From an uncultured Alphaproteobacteria bacterium (GTDB lineage Bacteria > Pseudomonadota > Alphaproteobacteria > Rickettsiales > Midichloriaceae), in contig CAISOX010000041.1 of assembly GCA_903887235.1 (NCBI GenBank), positions 1 through 64,000 on the forward strand: a stretch of 64,000 bases of DNA, read 5' to 3'. Under the pieces are notes generated by a model. It made no database searches, was not told the DNA's origin, and saw only the letters and a list, made by a program, of their open reading frames with translations. The position numbers were made by a program, and so were the translations under genes. Positions 9,814 to 18,680 of this stretch are shown one piece after another; position 1 is the first letter of the stretch; each line of letters starts with the position of its first letter.

Positions 9814-10209
9814 GTGGATAAAGTTTTTTTGATTTATGCAAGGCAAAGTTTTCTTAATAAGGATACAGTGATGGATGATTGTGTTTTTATTGGAGAAAAA
9901 ATATCGATTATAGCGTTTTTTTTTACTTTGATTTGGCTTATTTATAATAAATTATGGAATGGAGTAATTTTTTATATAACTATATCTATAATAGTTTTCT
10001 GCTTAGGTGCTTTGGGTTTCATAGATAACAATATTAAGGCATTCATATTTCTATGCGTATCTGGTTATTTTGCAATTTTTAGTAGCTCTATGATACAAAA
10101 TAAACTCATTAAAAATAAGTATAGCTTAAAGTCAATTATTTACGCAGATTCTAAGGAGTCCGCACTATCAAAGCTTTTGCTGACATTAAAAGTTTTTAAC
10201 AATTGCTAA
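9814..10209 (+). CDS. Small hypothetical membrane protein
   Basis: Several hydrophobic segments; follows pseudokinase gene on same strand. Confidence 0.5.
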   Translation: MDKVFLIYARQSFLNKDTVMDDCVFIGEKISIIAFFFTLIWLIYNKLWNGVIFYITISIIVFCLGALGFIDNNIKAFIFLCVSGYFAIFSSSMIQNKLIKNKYSLKSIIYADSKESALSKLLLTLKVFNNC

Positions 10210-10629
10210 AAATACTATTATAATCATTATGATTGCTGGTATTTCATTAAATATTCTGAAATATTTTTCGCTATTTTGATTTTTATTATTAGCAAAATTT
10301 TTTGCATATTTAGCCATTAAATGATGGGTATATATCAAACAAATTACGAATAATAATTTGATGTGTAGCCAAGTATTTCCTTTAAACCCCACTATATAGA
10401 TTAAAATCAATCCAGTTACCAAACTTGATAAAAAAGCTGGAAGCATAATGAATCTTAATAATTTTTTTTCCATTATTTTAAATAAATTATCAGCTTCGGA
10501 ATTTTTTTTTGTTTTCGTATGGTAAACAAAAATTCTTGGAAGATATAGCAATCCAGCCATCCAAGATATAATGGAAACTATATGAAATGCTTTTATAAAT
10601 AGGTAACTTTCAAATATGATATTTTGCAT
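10186..10629 (-). CDS. hemJ: Protoporphyrinogen oxidase HemJ (UPF0093)
   Basis: FIKAFHIVSIISWMAGLLYLPRIFVYH; small 4-TM protein. Confidence 0.88.
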   Translation of the reverse strand: MQNIIFESYLFIKAFHIVSIISWMAGLLYLPRIFVYHTKTKKNSEADNLFKIMEKKLLRFIMLPAFLSSLVTGLILIYIVGFKGNTWLHIKLLFVICLIYTHHLMAKYAKNFANNKNQNSEKYFRIFNEIPAIIMIIIVFLAIVKNF

Positions 10630-10798
10630 TTGCTCTATAGAAATTTGATTAAATTTTTATCAATTAAGAATTATATACATAATATCCAATTCATCATACT
10701 TTTTTCTCACTTTTAGGATATTGATATTGTTTAGGGTGATAAAATTACATGATTTATTAAATTTCAATCTACGAATTGCCAAACTTTGCTATTGGCCT

Positions 10799-10907
10799 CT
10801 ATAGCTTGGGGTCAGATATGTAGTGACAAGGAGTGATGAGCGAAGTGTAGTAAAACCTACATAAGAGAAGAATGACGATGTCAATGCATATCTGGCTTAT
10901 GCTATAT
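10799..10907 (-). repeat. Dispersed palindromic/MITE-like repeat family A, copy 2 (inverted)
   Basis: Reverse complement of 5393-5500; abuts the hemB stop codon. Confidence 0.85.
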
Positions 10908-11909
10908 CTATAGAAGTGCCAGTTTTTTTGCCATATCAATTGCGGCATAGGTTATTATTGAACAAGCACCAGCTCTCTTAAATGAAATTAGGCTCTCCAT
11001 AAATGCACTATCACTATCAAAGATACCTTTTTCTCCAGCTATTTTTAGCATTGAATATTCTCCGCTTACCTGATAAGCGATGATTGGAATATTAAATTCA
11101 TTTTTTACCAAACTTATTACGTCTAAATATGGCATACCAGGCTTTATAATAATTGCATCGGCTCCTTCGGAAATATCAAGTCCAACTTCATAAATGGCTT
11201 CTCTAGCATTTCTAAAATCCATTTGATAAGTATCTTTAGAAGAATTTTTGAGGAAATTTTTAGAGCCAACAGCATCTCTGAATGGTCCGTAAAAATTTGA
11301 AGCATATTTTGCTGAATAAGAGATTATTTTAGTATTATAAAATCCACCTTGCTCCAATGAATCTCTAATTCTACCAACTCTTCCATCCATCATTTCTGAT
11401 GGAGCAATAACATCGCAACCGGACTCTGCCAGAGTAATTGATTGTTTGCATAATATATCTAACGTTGCATCATTTAAAATTTTTCCATTACTATCAGTAA
11501 TCCCGTCATGACCATCCAGCGTATATGGATCGAGGGCGACATCTGCCATTATTCCAATATCAAAATTGTGCTTTTTTATTTCTCTTATAGCTCGGCAAAT
11601 TAAATTATTAATATTATATGACTCACTAGCATCACTGCTTTTTTTATCACTTGTGATTTGTGGGAATAATAAAATTGCTTTAATCCCAGATTCCATTGCC
11701 TTTTCTACTTCCCTTATTAAGTTATCTACGCTGTATCTATAAATACTTGGCATAATGTCAATCTTATCTTGAACATTATTACCCTCGGTGATAAAAAAGG
11801 GCTGTATTAGGTTTTTAGGACTAATGCACGTTTCTGCAAATAAATCTCTACTCCACTTGCAACTTCTCAATCTCTGAAATCTTTTTTTAGGATAACTTAA
11901 AGAAAACAT
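10908..11909 (-). CDS. hemB: Delta-aminolevulinic acid dehydratase
   Basis: LIQPFFITEG; MADVALDPYTLDGHDG; IIKPGMPYLDVI. Confidence 0.96.
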   Translation of the reverse strand: MFSLSYPKKRFQRLRSCKWSRDLFAETCISPKNLIQPFFITEGNNVQDKIDIMPSIYRYSVDNLIREVEKAMESGIKAILLFPQITSDKKSSDASESYNINNLICRAIREIKKHNFDIGIMADVALDPYTLDGHDGITDSNGKILNDATLDILCKQSITLAESGCDVIAPSEMMDGRVGRIRDSLEQGGFYNTKIISYSAKYASNFYGPFRDAVGSKNFLKNSSKDTYQMDFRNAREAIYEVGLDISEGADAIIIKPGMPYLDVISLVKNEFNIPIIAYQVSGEYSMLKIAGEKGIFDSDSAFMESLISFKRAGACSIITYAAIDMAKKLALL

Positions 11910-12077
11910 ACTTTAAAACAATGTTTTGTATTCAACAAGAACTTATATATAGGTCGATATTTTGTCAATGACTGATAAAAAGAGAGAAATGAAATACTTT
12001 ATGTAAAATTGCGCTAAACAGCAGTCTTAAGATTATTAATCTAGTGCATCCGTCACTTTTTATAATATAGCAAAATG

Positions 12078-12108
12078 GGCGACACCAAACAATAAATCTG
12101 GTATCGCC
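12078..12108. terminator. Hairpin downstream of the GH18-like gene
   Basis: ggcgacacca...tggtatcgcc, 9 of 10 paired. Confidence 0.5.
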
Positions 12109-12116
12109 GAAAAAGT

Positions 12117-13427
12117 TTATAACTCTTCGTGTGTAGTTGCTGATGTTGCTGATGTTGCTGAATCAAGATAACTCATTGTTTCATCAGAAGGGGAAGCAGG
12201 GGTGTATTCGTCGCCATGCCAATACATTTTTTGATTCCATGACCAAATGCCTATTCCTTTAAAATTAGGATCTTGTATTTTTAAAGCTTCTGGTTTTATC
12301 AATTCCATTACTGCTTGAACGTATTTAATTTGATTCCCCTGGCCAGCGGCTGTTTGAAAAGCTTTAGTTTCAAATTCATGTGCGGATGCAGCGGCTGGTA
12401 TCGCGAATTGATATGGAACATTTAGTGCCTGCATGTCTTTTATTTCTTGTGCGGCATACTTTTTAAAGTCGTCTACTGAATTTAGTTGACCTCCAGGTAA
12501 GGGACCTAAATCATATAATGAATCCATAACGCAACCATTACCATACTGCGTTAACATTGTTTTTACGTCAGGTGTTATCGCTTTTGCAAAGGTGAATATG
12601 CTAAAGAATCTCCCATTAGGATGATTTGCATTTACACATCCTAGAGCATCGCCGCCAGTATTGATACCTGTGTTATCACCTGAATGTCCATTCCACCCAG
12701 CAAAATTTTTGGCAATTTGATTATAAAAGTATTTTTGCCCAGATCCGGAAACACTTCCTCCATCTCCCGTAAAACTGAATGGTTCAACATCAAATTGCAC
12801 TCCATCAACCGAGTCATTCCCGCATATATTGTTTGAGACCTTATCAGCAAAAGCTTCAGCTTCATCTTTTTCTAACGTGTTAAAATAATCCAAATAATCG
12901 TATACTTTCTCTATTATGTTGTCCATCCGACCATCTATAATAAGAATATTTTGCGCAACCTTTGGAATGTTTAAATACCCTTCTAGGCTTTTAAGACCAA
13001 TATGCTGATCCTTATCTTCTCCTGGAAAGGTAACCACAAATCCATCTTCTAGACCTTTATCAGATTTAAATCCATTTGCTTTTATACATGGATCAGATGT
13101 TGTGGATTCACCTGAGCCACGGCAATACATCTCAATATCTCCACCATAGGAATATACCTGTGTATACGGAAAACCTGTTGCTTTTTGATTCCACGCTGTT
13201 ATGGCGTCCTTAAATAACCCAGGTTTCACATAGTTTCCAGGTTTGATTTGAAGAGTTCCATCAGGTAAAGGTGAAACGTTGTCTTTGTATATTTTGTCAT
13301 ATACCCATGTCCCGTAACCATATGGTATTATCGGTGTTGTATTTTTATTAATCTGTGAATTAGTCATGTAGTACCCACTATAAGTTATATGTACAATAAG
13401 TAAAATGTAAAAAATATGAATTGTCAA
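12117..13427 (-). CDS. Putative GH18-like (chitinase-related) protein
   Basis: VDGVQFDVEPF resembles the GH18 DGxDxDxE motif; start is either TTG at 13427 (hydrophobic, signal-like leader) or ATG at 13367. Confidence 0.5.
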   Translation of the reverse strand: MTIHIFYILLIVHITYSGYYMTNSQINKNTTPIIPYGYGTWVYDKIYKDNVSPLPDGTLQIKPGNYVKPGLFKDAITAWNQKATGFPYTQVYSYGGDIEMYCRGSGESTTSDPCIKANGFKSDKGLEDGFVVTFPGEDKDQHIGLKSLEGYLNIPKVAQNILIIDGRMDNIIEKVYDYLDYFNTLEKDEAEAFADKVSNNICGNDSVDGVQFDVEPFSFTGDGGSVSGSGQKYFYNQIAKNFAGWNGHSGDNTGINTGGDALGCVNANHPNGRFFSIFTFAKAITPDVKTMLTQYGNGCVMDSLYDLGPLPGGQLNSVDDFKKYAAQEIKDMQALNVPYQFAIPAAASAHEFETKAFQTAAGQGNQIKYVQAVMELIKPEALKIQDPNFKGIGIWSWNQKMYWHGDEYTPASPSDETMSYLDSATSATSATTHEEL

Positions 13428-13536
13428 GGAGGTTCAAAATTTTATAAAGTGTGATGTTTATATGGAAAAATTGGTTTACATCTGGGCTTTCATATGCATG
13501 ATGGTTTATAATTTCAGCACTTGAATTTTAAAAATT

Positions 13537-14700
13537 ATGGCAAAAATACTTTTAATTATTACTGGTAGTATTGCTTCATATAAAGCTATTAAGTTAATTT
13601 CTTTGCTAGAAAATAAAAATGATACTGTCACAGTTATTTTAACTAGTGGGGCGGAAAAATTCATTACGTACTTGAGTATTAAAAGTTTATGTAGAGCTAT
13701 GGTCTATAGGGATGAAATGTTTCAAGAAGAGTATGACCCAATGTTGCATATAAATTTAGCAAGAACGCATGATATTATTTTAGTAGCTCCTGCCTCAGCT
13801 AATTTTATTGCTAATATAGCTTGTGGCTTAGCAAATACTCTATCTTTATCGTGTATACTTGCTGCAGAAATACCTATAATACTGGCTCCTGCCATGAACC
13901 CAAGTATGTATCAAAATGGTATTACACAAAGTAACTTAAGTTTTTTGAAGGAAAAGAATTTTCAAATAATTGAGCCTGAATTTGGGGTAATGGCCTGTGG
14001 AGAAGAGGGGATAGGTAGGTATCCAAGCGAAGAAAGGATAGTGTATTTTATTTACTCTAGTCTTTTGAAAGGGAAAAAATTAAAAGGTAAAAAGGTAATA
14101 GTAAATTTAGGCTCAACCCATGAATCAATTGATCCAGTTAGATTTATAGGTAATTATTCATCAGGAACTCAAGGTATGCTGATTGTTGATGAGTTACTAA
14201 GTCGAGGATATGAGGTTCATGTCATCGCTGGGCATACTACAATTTTTTTGCCAAAAAATGTAATACGAGCACATACAGCGGATGAAATGCTGAAAGAATC
14301 TATTAATTTACTTCCTGCTGATGTTTATATTAGTGCCGCAGCTATATGCGACTTTAAAATTAAGGAATATAGTGCCAGCAAAATAAAGAAAAGTACTGAT
14401 AGTTTAAAGCTGGAATTTGTAAAAAATATAGATGTAGTGTCTGAGATAGCGCATCATAAAGGCAGGCCCAAATTAGTTGTAGGTTTTGCACTTGAGAGTG
14501 ATAACTATAAATTTAATGCTATGAATAAGTTAAAAGATAAAAATATTGATTTAGTGGTCGTAAATAAGGCTAAATATATTGGTAAAGATTTTAATGAATT
14601 TAGTATTTGTAGTGCTGATTCATACAAAGAATTAGGTACTATTTCGAAAAAAGACTTGGCGAAAAATTTAGTTGATAAGTTGGAAAAATTACTAAGCTAG
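13537..14700 (+). CDS. coaBC: Bifunctional phosphopantothenoylcysteine decarboxylase / PPC synthetase
   Basis: LLIITGSIASYKA; APAMNPSMYQN; VVGFALES. Confidence 0.94.
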   Translation: MAKILLIITGSIASYKAIKLISLLENKNDTVTVILTSGAEKFITYLSIKSLCRAMVYRDEMFQEEYDPMLHINLARTHDIILVAPASANFIANIACGLANTLSLSCILAAEIPIILAPAMNPSMYQNGITQSNLSFLKEKNFQIIEPEFGVMACGEEGIGRYPSEERIVYFIYSSLLKGKKLKGKKVIVNLGSTHESIDPVRFIGNYSSGTQGMLIVDELLSRGYEVHVIAGHTTIFLPKNVIRAHTADEMLKESINLLPADVYISAAAICDFKIKEYSASKIKKSTDSLKLEFVKNIDVVSEIAHHKGRPKLVVGFALESDNYKFNAMNKLKDKNIDLVVVNKAKYIGKDFNEFSICSADSYKELGTISKKDLAKNLVDKLEKLLS

Positions 14701-14717
14701 AAAAATCATGAAAAACC

Positions 14718-15287
14718 TTATTTAATTTTTTTGATTTTCATTTTAACACCATTTGTAAATTTTAAATGTTGATTGTTGTCTAAATTAAATTTAGACGCAA
14801 GTAGTGTTATATTTTGGTAGTCTAAAATTATATCTTTATTGGAAGATATTGTATAATCCTCGTAGTTAATTAACAAATTAGGTGAGTGCAACTTTATTAT
14901 ATTTTTGTTATTGATATATATTTCGCCATCTAAAAAAATTTTTCTTTTATCAATCATTAATATAGCTTTTTGGGCATAAAAATTAAAATCAAAATTATTC
15001 TTTAATTTTACGTTTCCTGAGATAGATTCTAAATCAATTTGTGAATTCACTTTATTTGCACTTTTTGCTTGAATGGTTAACCCCCTATTTTCATTATCAT
15101 AAAAAAAATACTGTGGATTTAATATGGATGTTTCGTATTTGGATTTGGTAAGTGGTGATGTTTCTTGAGATGAAGTTATCATATTTTCTGTCTCTAACAT
15201 ATTGATATAGTAATTGATGATTAAGGATATGCACATCCCCATCAGTACAAGTAAAAGACTGAATTTAATAGAATTTTTATGTTTCAT
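14718..15287 (-). CDS. lptC: LPS export protein LptC-like
   Basis: Single N-terminal TM, about 190 aa, LptC-like beta pattern, adjacent to kdsD. Confidence 0.7.
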   Translation of the reverse strand: MKHKNSIKFSLLLVLMGMCISLIINYYINMLETENMITSSQETSPLTKSKYETSILNPQYFFYDNENRGLTIQAKSANKVNSQIDLESISGNVKLKNNFDFNFYAQKAILMIDKRKIFLDGEIYINNKNIIKLHSPNLLINYEDYTISSNKDIILDYQNITLLASKFNLDNNQHLKFTNGVKMKIKKIK

Positions 15288-16246
15288 TAAACTATTCCTG
15301 CTCTCACTAAGTCATGCATGTGAATAATACCTATAGGCTTTTCTTCTTTAACAACAAAAATTTGTGTAATGTTATTCTCATTCATTATAAATAAGGCTTG
15401 AGAAGCAAATATATCTTTTTCCACTGCAAAAGGGTTTTTGCTCATAATATCTTTTGCTTTTACATTTTTAAAATCCATATCGATATGTCTTCTTAAGTCT
15501 CCATCAGTTACGATTCCAATTAATTCATCTTTCTTGTTCAATACTGCAGTACAGCCAAATCCCTTTTTTGTCATCTCAAGAATAACGTCCATTCCAGAGC
15601 TATCGGCTGTGACTGTTGGTATAGAGTCCTTTTTATGCATTAGTTTTGATACTTTTAACAATCTTGCTCCAATTTTTCCTCCTGGATGTAAAATTTTAAA
15701 ATCTTCCTTAGAAAAGTTTCTTAACCTCTGCAATGCAATTGCTATAGCGTCCCAGTAAGCAATCATCATTATAACAGATGTGGATGGGACGTCTATATCA
15801 GAAGCTTCTTTGCTATTGGGTAAGATAATCGGTAAGTCAGAAATCTTACTTAAAACAGAGGTGCTTTTCCTAGTAATGCCAATTATGTATATATTGAATC
15901 TTTTACAGTAATCAATAATTGTATTCAATTCATAAGTATCGCCTGAATTTGATAGTAACACTACCACATCATTTTTGGTGATCATTCCTAAATCTCCATG
16001 ACCTGCCTCTGCAGGATGTATGAAAAAAGAGGGGGTGCCAGTTGAGGACAAGGTTGAAGATATTTTTCTTGCTACATACCCACTCTTGCCCATGCCGCTT
16101 AATATTAGCCTTCCGTTTATATTTATGATTTTTTTTATTATTGTACAGAAATTTAAGTCTATTGCTTCTTTTAAATCTTTTAGCCCGTTTATTTCGTCTT
16201 CTATAATTTGTTTGCCAATCAATATTAAATCATTTTCTTTCTGCAT
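15287..16246 (-). CDS. kdsD: Arabinose-5-phosphate isomerase (KdsD/KpsF), SIS plus CBS domains
   Basis: GMGKSGYVARKISSTLSSTGTPSFFIHPAEAGHGDLGM. Confidence 0.95.
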   Translation of the reverse strand: MQKENDLILIGKQIIEDEINGLKDLKEAIDLNFCTIIKKIININGRLILSGMGKSGYVARKISSTLSSTGTPSFFIHPAEAGHGDLGMITKNDVVVLLSNSGDTYELNTIIDYCKRFNIYIIGITRKSTSVLSKISDLPIILPNSKEASDIDVPSTSVIMMIAYWDAIAIALQRLRNFSKEDFKILHPGGKIGARLLKVSKLMHKKDSIPTVTADSSGMDVILEMTKKGFGCTAVLNKKDELIGIVTDGDLRRHIDMDFKNVKAKDIMSKNPFAVEKDIFASQALFIMNENNITQIFVVKEEKPIGIIHMHDLVRAGIV

Positions 16247-16294
16247 GCTTATAACTTCTATTATAAGAAATAATTTAGTAAACTTGCGTGTATA

Positions 16295-16334
16295 CTAACA
16301 CAGGTTTATGCATAATGTAATTAACTTGTGTTAG
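16295..16334. promoter_or_regulatory. Inverted repeat between divergent kdsD and lolA
   Basis: ctaacacaggtt-N16-aacttgtgttag, 11 of 12 paired. Confidence 0.4.
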
Positions 16335-16416
16335 AGAGCAATATTATTTATAATCTGCCTTTGGTCTAAAGTATATTTTACCAGAAACAAATTTTCTAAT
16401 TTTCTAATATTTAAAT

Positions 16417-17013
16417 ATGAAAATAAAATTTTTTATTGCTATTTACTGCATTTTTATAAGTTTTTCTTTTGCTAATGAAATTAGTTTAATTAATGAAGTT
16501 GAAAATTATTTAAATAATTTTCGAACATTATCTGCTGATTTTCAACAGATATCACCTTTAAACAAGCAAAAATCTTCATCTGGAAAGTTATATATATCTA
16601 AACCAGGAATGTTAAGATTTGACTATCTAGAACCAAAGAAATTAACAATTATTTTAAGGGATGAGAATATCATGTACCATGATCACGAATTGCAAGAAGT
16701 ATCTTATGTGAGTCAAAGTAATTATTTTTTTAAACTGCTTTCAGAAAAAAATATCAAATTAGCAGGCGATGTTAAAGAGATTAAATTGGTTAACAATGAA
16801 GTTCATCTATATATTGATAAAAAGCTGGATAATGTTAATACTAATATAATGATGATATTATCGCGTAATCCTATGAATTTAAAAGAAGTGCACATAAATA
16901 ATAGTGAAGCAGAGAAATATTTTTTGTATTTTACTAATATCAAATATAATTTAAGTTTTGATAAAAAGTTTTTTTCTCTTCAGCATCCACAATTTTATTC
17001 AGCACCTTATTAA
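16417..17013 (+). CDS. lolA: Outer-membrane lipoprotein carrier protein LolA
   Basis: Signal peptide; FRTLSADFQQ...SSGKLYISKPGMLRFDY. Confidence 0.88.
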   Translation: MKIKFFIAIYCIFISFSFANEISLINEVENYLNNFRTLSADFQQISPLNKQKSSSGKLYISKPGMLRFDYLEPKKLTIILRDENIMYHDHELQEVSYVSQSNYFFKLLSEKNIKLAGDVKEIKLVNNEVHLYIDKKLDNVNTNIMMILSRNPMNLKEVHINNSEAEKYFLYFTNIKYNLSFDKKFFSLQHPQFYSAPY

Positions 17014-17014
17014 T

Positions 17015-18403
17015 ATGAATGTAAGAACAAGATTTGCCCCAAGCCCTACTGGTACATTACATATTGGGGGAGCGAGGACTGCAATTTTCAATTGGTTATT
17101 TGCCAAAAGGAGTAATGGCAAATTTTATCTAAGAATAGAAGACACTGATCACGAACGCTCAAAAGATGAATATGTCGAATCCATAAAGCATGGATTAAAT
17201 TGGTTGGGATTGAACTGGGATGGGAGCATTGTCTTTCAAGCACAGTGTATTGAAAGGCACAAAGAAATAGCTCAAGCATTAATAGACAAAGGCGCGGCAT
17301 ATCATTGCTATGTTACACAAGAGGAAATACAAAATTTCAGAGACGCTAATCCTGGGCAGAAATTCATAAGCAAATGGCGAGATGGTGCCCAATATTATGG
17401 AAGTAGTTTGCCAGTTGTGAGACTCAGAATTAACGATGATGGAATGACAAAGATAAATGATCTGGTTTTAGGTGAGATAGAGGTGAAAAATGGAGAGATG
17501 GATGACATGGTGTTACTTAGATCAAATAAAACACCAACATACTTGCTTTCCTGTGTTGTGGATGATTATGACATGCAAATCTCGCATATCATAAGAGGGA
17601 ATGATCATCTAACTAACACTTTTCGGCAGTTACAAATTTTAAAGGCCATGGATTGGAAGGAGCCAAGCTATGTACACATACCATTAATTCATGGAAATGA
17701 TGGTCGCAAAATATCTAAAAGAGATGGGGGGTTAGGACTGGAGGAATACAGGGAAAACGGCTATCTACCAGAAGCGTTACTTAATTATCTATTGAGATTG
17801 GGTTGGGGGCACGAAGACAGAGAAATCATCAGCGCTCAGGAGGCTATTCAAATTTTTGATTTGGCCGACATAAGTAAATCTCCGGCAAGATTTGATTTGG
17901 ATAAATTGAATTTTATTAACCAATACTACATTAGGTTATTGGATGACGAGATAATTTTTGATAAAATAATCAGCAAAGTTAATAAAGAATTACTGGATGA
18001 AAAATGCCTAGAAAGGATTAAAAAATCTATTCCATTAATAAAATCTAGGGGTCAAACTGTTAATGATTTAGTGGATTTAGTATCGATATTCATTTCATAT
18101 GCTAATCCTATTGATGAGCAATCAAAAGAGATTTTAGCGCTTAATGAGTCCAAGCAAATATTAGTAAATATTTTATACACTTTTAAAGATGAGCAAAATT
18201 GGAATGCTGATACGTTAAAGCAAATTTGCACTAACTTTGCAACGAAATATGAAATTAAGATTTCAGTCATTATGAAAGCTTTAAGGGCTGGAGTTTTAGG
18301 AACCTTTAAATCTCCACCTATATACGAAACTCTCGAAATTTTAGGCAAGGAAGAAACGATGTATAGAATATCCCAAGTAATACCTATTGAGTATTTGAAA
18401 TAA
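17015..18403 (+). CDS. gltX: Glutamyl-tRNA synthetase
   Basis: RFAPSPTGTLHIGGARTAIFNWL; KISKRDGG; start set at MNVRTRFAPSPTG. Confidence 0.96.
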   Translation: MNVRTRFAPSPTGTLHIGGARTAIFNWLFAKRSNGKFYLRIEDTDHERSKDEYVESIKHGLNWLGLNWDGSIVFQAQCIERHKEIAQALIDKGAAYHCYVTQEEIQNFRDANPGQKFISKWRDGAQYYGSSLPVVRLRINDDGMTKINDLVLGEIEVKNGEMDDMVLLRSNKTPTYLLSCVVDDYDMQISHIIRGNDHLTNTFRQLQILKAMDWKEPSYVHIPLIHGNDGRKISKRDGGLGLEEYRENGYLPEALLNYLLRLGWGHEDREIISAQEAIQIFDLADISKSPARFDLDKLNFINQYYIRLLDDEIIFDKIISKVNKELLDEKCLERIKKSIPLIKSRGQTVNDLVDLVSIFISYANPIDEQSKEILALNESKQILVNILYTFKDEQNWNADTLKQICTNFATKYEIKISVIMKALRAGVLGTFKSPPIYETLEILGKEETMYRISQVIPIEYLK

Positions 18404-18449
18404 TTTAAAAATTAAGCTAAATTGTGTAGACAATTATATATGTTGTATA

Positions 18450-18614
18450 GTGTTTAAAGTATTTATCTTTATTTTGTTTTTAATTGTTGTGGTATTTTTC
18501 TTTGCTCTTGTTTTTATATATAGATTGCTTTTGAAGCCATTTAGTGTTAATAAGAGCGGTACTGGGAAGGGTATAATTAAGAATGTTAGTAGTATTGAAG
18601 AGAGAGATGAGTAA
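18450..18614 (+). CDS. Small single-TM basic protein (about 54 aa)
   Basis: GTG start; FKVFIFILFLIVVVFFFALVFIYRLLLKPF...SSIEERDE; not in the supplied ORF track. Confidence 0.3.
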   Translation: MFKVFIFILFLIVVVFFFALVFIYRLLLKPFSVNKSGTGKGIIKNVSSIEERDE

Positions 18615-18680
18615 ATAGTGCCGTATATATCTTTTGTGTGATCAGTAATTTGACAATTTATTTTGTAGTGAGAAAGGTGG

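Noticed and set aside
12641-12865. Minus-strand 74-aa ORF within the GH18-like gene
   Set aside because: Alternate frame of a longer, better-supported ORF.
15438-15758. Plus-strand 106-aa ORF
   Set aside because: Antisense to kdsD, which has clear SIS/CBS motifs.
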